Positions 62,060-64,000 of a DNA stretch of 64,000 nt are shown piece by piece. How positions within the stretch are numbered: position 1 is the stretch's first letter; every line of letters starts with the position of its first letter. The stretch spans positions 2,976,001-3,040,000 of the forward strand of contig JAJKFH010002198.1 in assembly GCA_023333565.1 (NCBI GenBank), in the 5' to 3' direction. The DNA comes from Puffinus mauretanicus. Lineage: Eukaryota; Chordata; Aves; Procellariiformes; Procellariidae. The translations under genes and the position numbers were made by a program. The notes beneath the pieces were generated by a model that had not been told where the DNA came from, did no database searches, and worked only from the letters and a program-made list of their open reading frames with translations.

Positions 62060-62790
62060 AATACGGCTGTTGCAGCTGAGACCTCACCAGCACCACGCAG
62101 CAAGAGGAAGGCGAGGGCTTTCCCTTGCACCTCCCTGGCTCCCCTCAGGAAGGCGGTGGTGGGCAGGGGCTGGGCAGGGGGGCTGCCCCAGCCGGGGGTT
62201 GCAGGACGCCCACCAGAACCTCCTGGAAGGAGCAGAAGGAGTCATGAGGGGCAGAGAAACCAGGGGTGTTGAGGGCCTGCAAACATAGCGCCCATCCTCA
62301 GGGAGGAGGGAAAGATCTGGAGGATCCTGAAACTCTGTGGGAGCCAGCCAGGGCCCTGAAGCGCTGGGAGAGGAGCAGCCCTGAAGGGAAGGGCCCACCC
62401 TGTGGCACGCAGCGGGGGAGAGCGGGAGGAGGGGGCTTATTTGACACTCATGATTTCTCTTTTGACTCATGCTCAATTCTGCCATTGTAAAAAGGTTTTT
62501 TTGCTAGTATATTTTTGAGTAAAAACCAGCTATGTAGCAAAGAGGTCCTCTTTGTTGTCACTGGTGCTCCATTTATGCTGACCTAAAGACCACTGAGCTT
62601 CAGCTGTCAGAGGAGCCCACCATGTCCACACAGGCACCCTCCCAGCCTGGCGCTCATCTCCCTCTTTTCTTTCGTTAGAAGCACCAAAGGTCCCTGGCAA
62701 CCCGACCCACGACCATCCTCGCCAGTCCTCTCTCCTGAGCTGCACAGCACCCTGCTGGCTCCCCAGATTCCTCTCCAGGCCACGATATGG
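62060..62790. other. GC-rich blocks inside the intron
   Basis: Two GC-rich stretches (62060-62450 and 62580-62790) with several CpG sites, separated by an AT-rich spacer. The overlapping open frames in both strands are compositional. A repeat origin or an intronic regulatory island are both possible. I recognise no family. Confidence 0.45.
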
Positions 62791-62850
62791 AGCAGAAGCC
62801 CCATTTTATATCCTGCTTTTTACTGGATTAAGACAACACTGATAAGTATT

Positions 62851-62919
62851 GGGGTGGGGGGGAGGGCCAGGTTGTTTGCTTGGTTGTTTTGGGGTTTTGG
62901 AGGGGGGGAGAGTTGGGGG
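62851..62919 (+). other. Two G-quadruplex-type motifs
   Basis: GGGGTGGGGGGGAGGG at 62851-62866 satisfies four G-runs with 1-base loops. A second arrangement at 62891-62919 has runs GGGG, GGG, GGG and GGGGG with loops of 7, 1 and 6. The G-rich strand is the RYR2 template strand. Confidence 0.75.
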
Positions 62920-64000
62920 TTTTTTGTTTTTTAACTGGCATGTCACTCTCTATTTTCACCTCAAATGGTGAACTCGGGCTGGAAAACTTCTAAATTTAGG
63001 AAACATTATGAATTCAGTAGGAATATTTACTGCTGAAGAATAAAAATCTCTTAGAATAAATAATGCAATGTTACAAAAAAGATAGCTACAAAAGTTATCT
63101 TGAAAACTTAATTTTTATTGTGAGCACGTTATCTGAAGTGCAAATTTTCTACTGACTTCATGGGAAAGAACTGGGGCACACACTTATGGAAATAATTTTG
63201 ATCCTCTCCAATTCAGCTTTTTCTTCTTGGAGTAACATCCTGCCAAAACTAAATTGTTAAATACTTCCTTGGATTCACTGTGCACTCTGCAAAAATCTCC
63301 ACTGTAATTTAGCAGTATCTTGATTTGTGAAACCTTATCATTAAATTGCCTTTCTCTGTCCTTATCTTTTATGGCATTCTTAGAAGCTTCTAAGAAAATG
63401 TATTATTTACCAAGTGACCTAGGGCTTGCATTTCTTTTCTATTTTAAATGTGATATAGTAGGCAATTCTCCTGACAGGCATTTTTCTCTGTTATTATTTA
63501 AGTACCTGGGTAAATGTTTTTCAAAAAATTGACATGTCTGTATGTCTGGCTGTGCACTGATTTAGGACATGGTTGCTTCAGGTCACGATCTCCCACATTG
63601 TCTTCTCTTGTGAAATTCTTATCATTCCATATAGTCTTATTGCATATCATCCTTTTTCTAATGCCAGCTACACTGATGAGAGGGGCCTTTCATCAATTAC
63701 TGAAGTCACAAACATTTGAGAATTAGCATTTTATCAGTGTTATTTAGGAGGACATTTGGAGTAGGAAGATAAATGCAAATTGCATAAATCTCACAGTATT
63801 TTAAAATAGCTAAAATACTCTAAAATAAAATATTTTATAGGTTGCAAAATATAAAGAAAACAAGTAGCATTAAAAGGGAACAAATAAGGAAAGTGTAATA
63901 GGAGGGTAGAAAGAAGGTGTAATTTCATACTTTTCAGAAAAAACTTTTTCTTAAGACTATGAACTTCTTCATATTGACTATATGTGTGTGCATATTTGTG

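Larger units (their letters stand above)
61352..64000 (-). other. RYR2: RYR2 intron, partial (probable intron 14)
   Basis: Contains a possible antisense CR1/L3 3' relic (61700-61890), GC-rich blocks (62060-62450 and 62580-62790) and two G-quadruplex-type motifs (62851-62919). Bases 62940-64000 are AT-rich with nothing recognised. The preceding RYR2 exon is outside the window. Confidence 0.88.

Noticed and set aside
62003..62804. Several open frames on both strands
   Set aside because: Explained by GC-rich composition; proline- and glycine-rich output with no recognisable domain.
1..64000. tRNA, rRNA, CRISPR arrays, operons or a bacterial or viral gene system
   Set aside because: None found; all confident coding sequence is one spliced vertebrate gene and the rest is intron with repeats.

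Overview
The window is a stretch of vertebrate, almost certainly bird, chromosome. It is AT-rich and intron-dominated. It carries several copies of the avian/reptilian LINE CR1, recognisable by 3' ends made of the 8-bp unit ATTCTATG or ATTCTGTG. It also holds a solo LTR of a type I recall as common in neoavian birds. There is no prokaryotic gene organisation, no tRNA or rRNA gene and no CRISPR array.

One host gene fills the window: RYR2, the cardiac ryanodine receptor (sarcoplasmic-reticulum calcium-release channel), on the minus strand. I resolved 14 consecutive internal exons to the base, between 61351 and 1304. All have GT..AG splice sites. Together they hold 2131 coding bases: one base finishing an upstream codon, then 710 uninterrupted codons. 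Counting against remembered human landmarks (Leu433, Pro466, Ser616, position 1107), they cover about residues 432-1141 of roughly 4970, probably human exons 15-28. In order they encode the RIH part of the N-terminal region, SPRY1, the RY1 repeat, the RY2 repeat and the first part of SPRY2. The 5' and 3' ends of the gene, its promoter and its pore domain lie outside the window.

Layout, in transcription order: 64000-61352, partial intron with a possible L3/CR1 relic, a GC-rich block and two G-quadruplex-type motifs. 61351-43228, five RIH-region exons separated by two long introns of 6.0 and 10.3 kb and two short ones. 40514-34358, three exons giving SPRY1 and the following linker. 32888-22682, three exons for RY1, with a 1.5-kb CR1 in one intron. 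19225-8514, two exons for RY2, split by a 10.4-kb intron that contains a TIR-bounded element with TTAA ends. 1512-1304, the start of SPRY2. 1303-1, partial intron.

Other content is mobile or simple sequence inside introns: four clear CR1 copies on the plus strand, one CR1 3' end nested in another on the minus strand, three weaker ancient CR1/L3-like relics, the solo LTR with a 5-bp target duplication, the TTAA-ended MITE-like element, a two-copy unclassified repeat, and several microsatellites and inverted repeats. I found no new multi-gene system. The most interesting unexplained items are the MITE-like element (14478-14934), the unclassified repeat pair (11582 and 13267), and the divergent linker at the start of the last exon.
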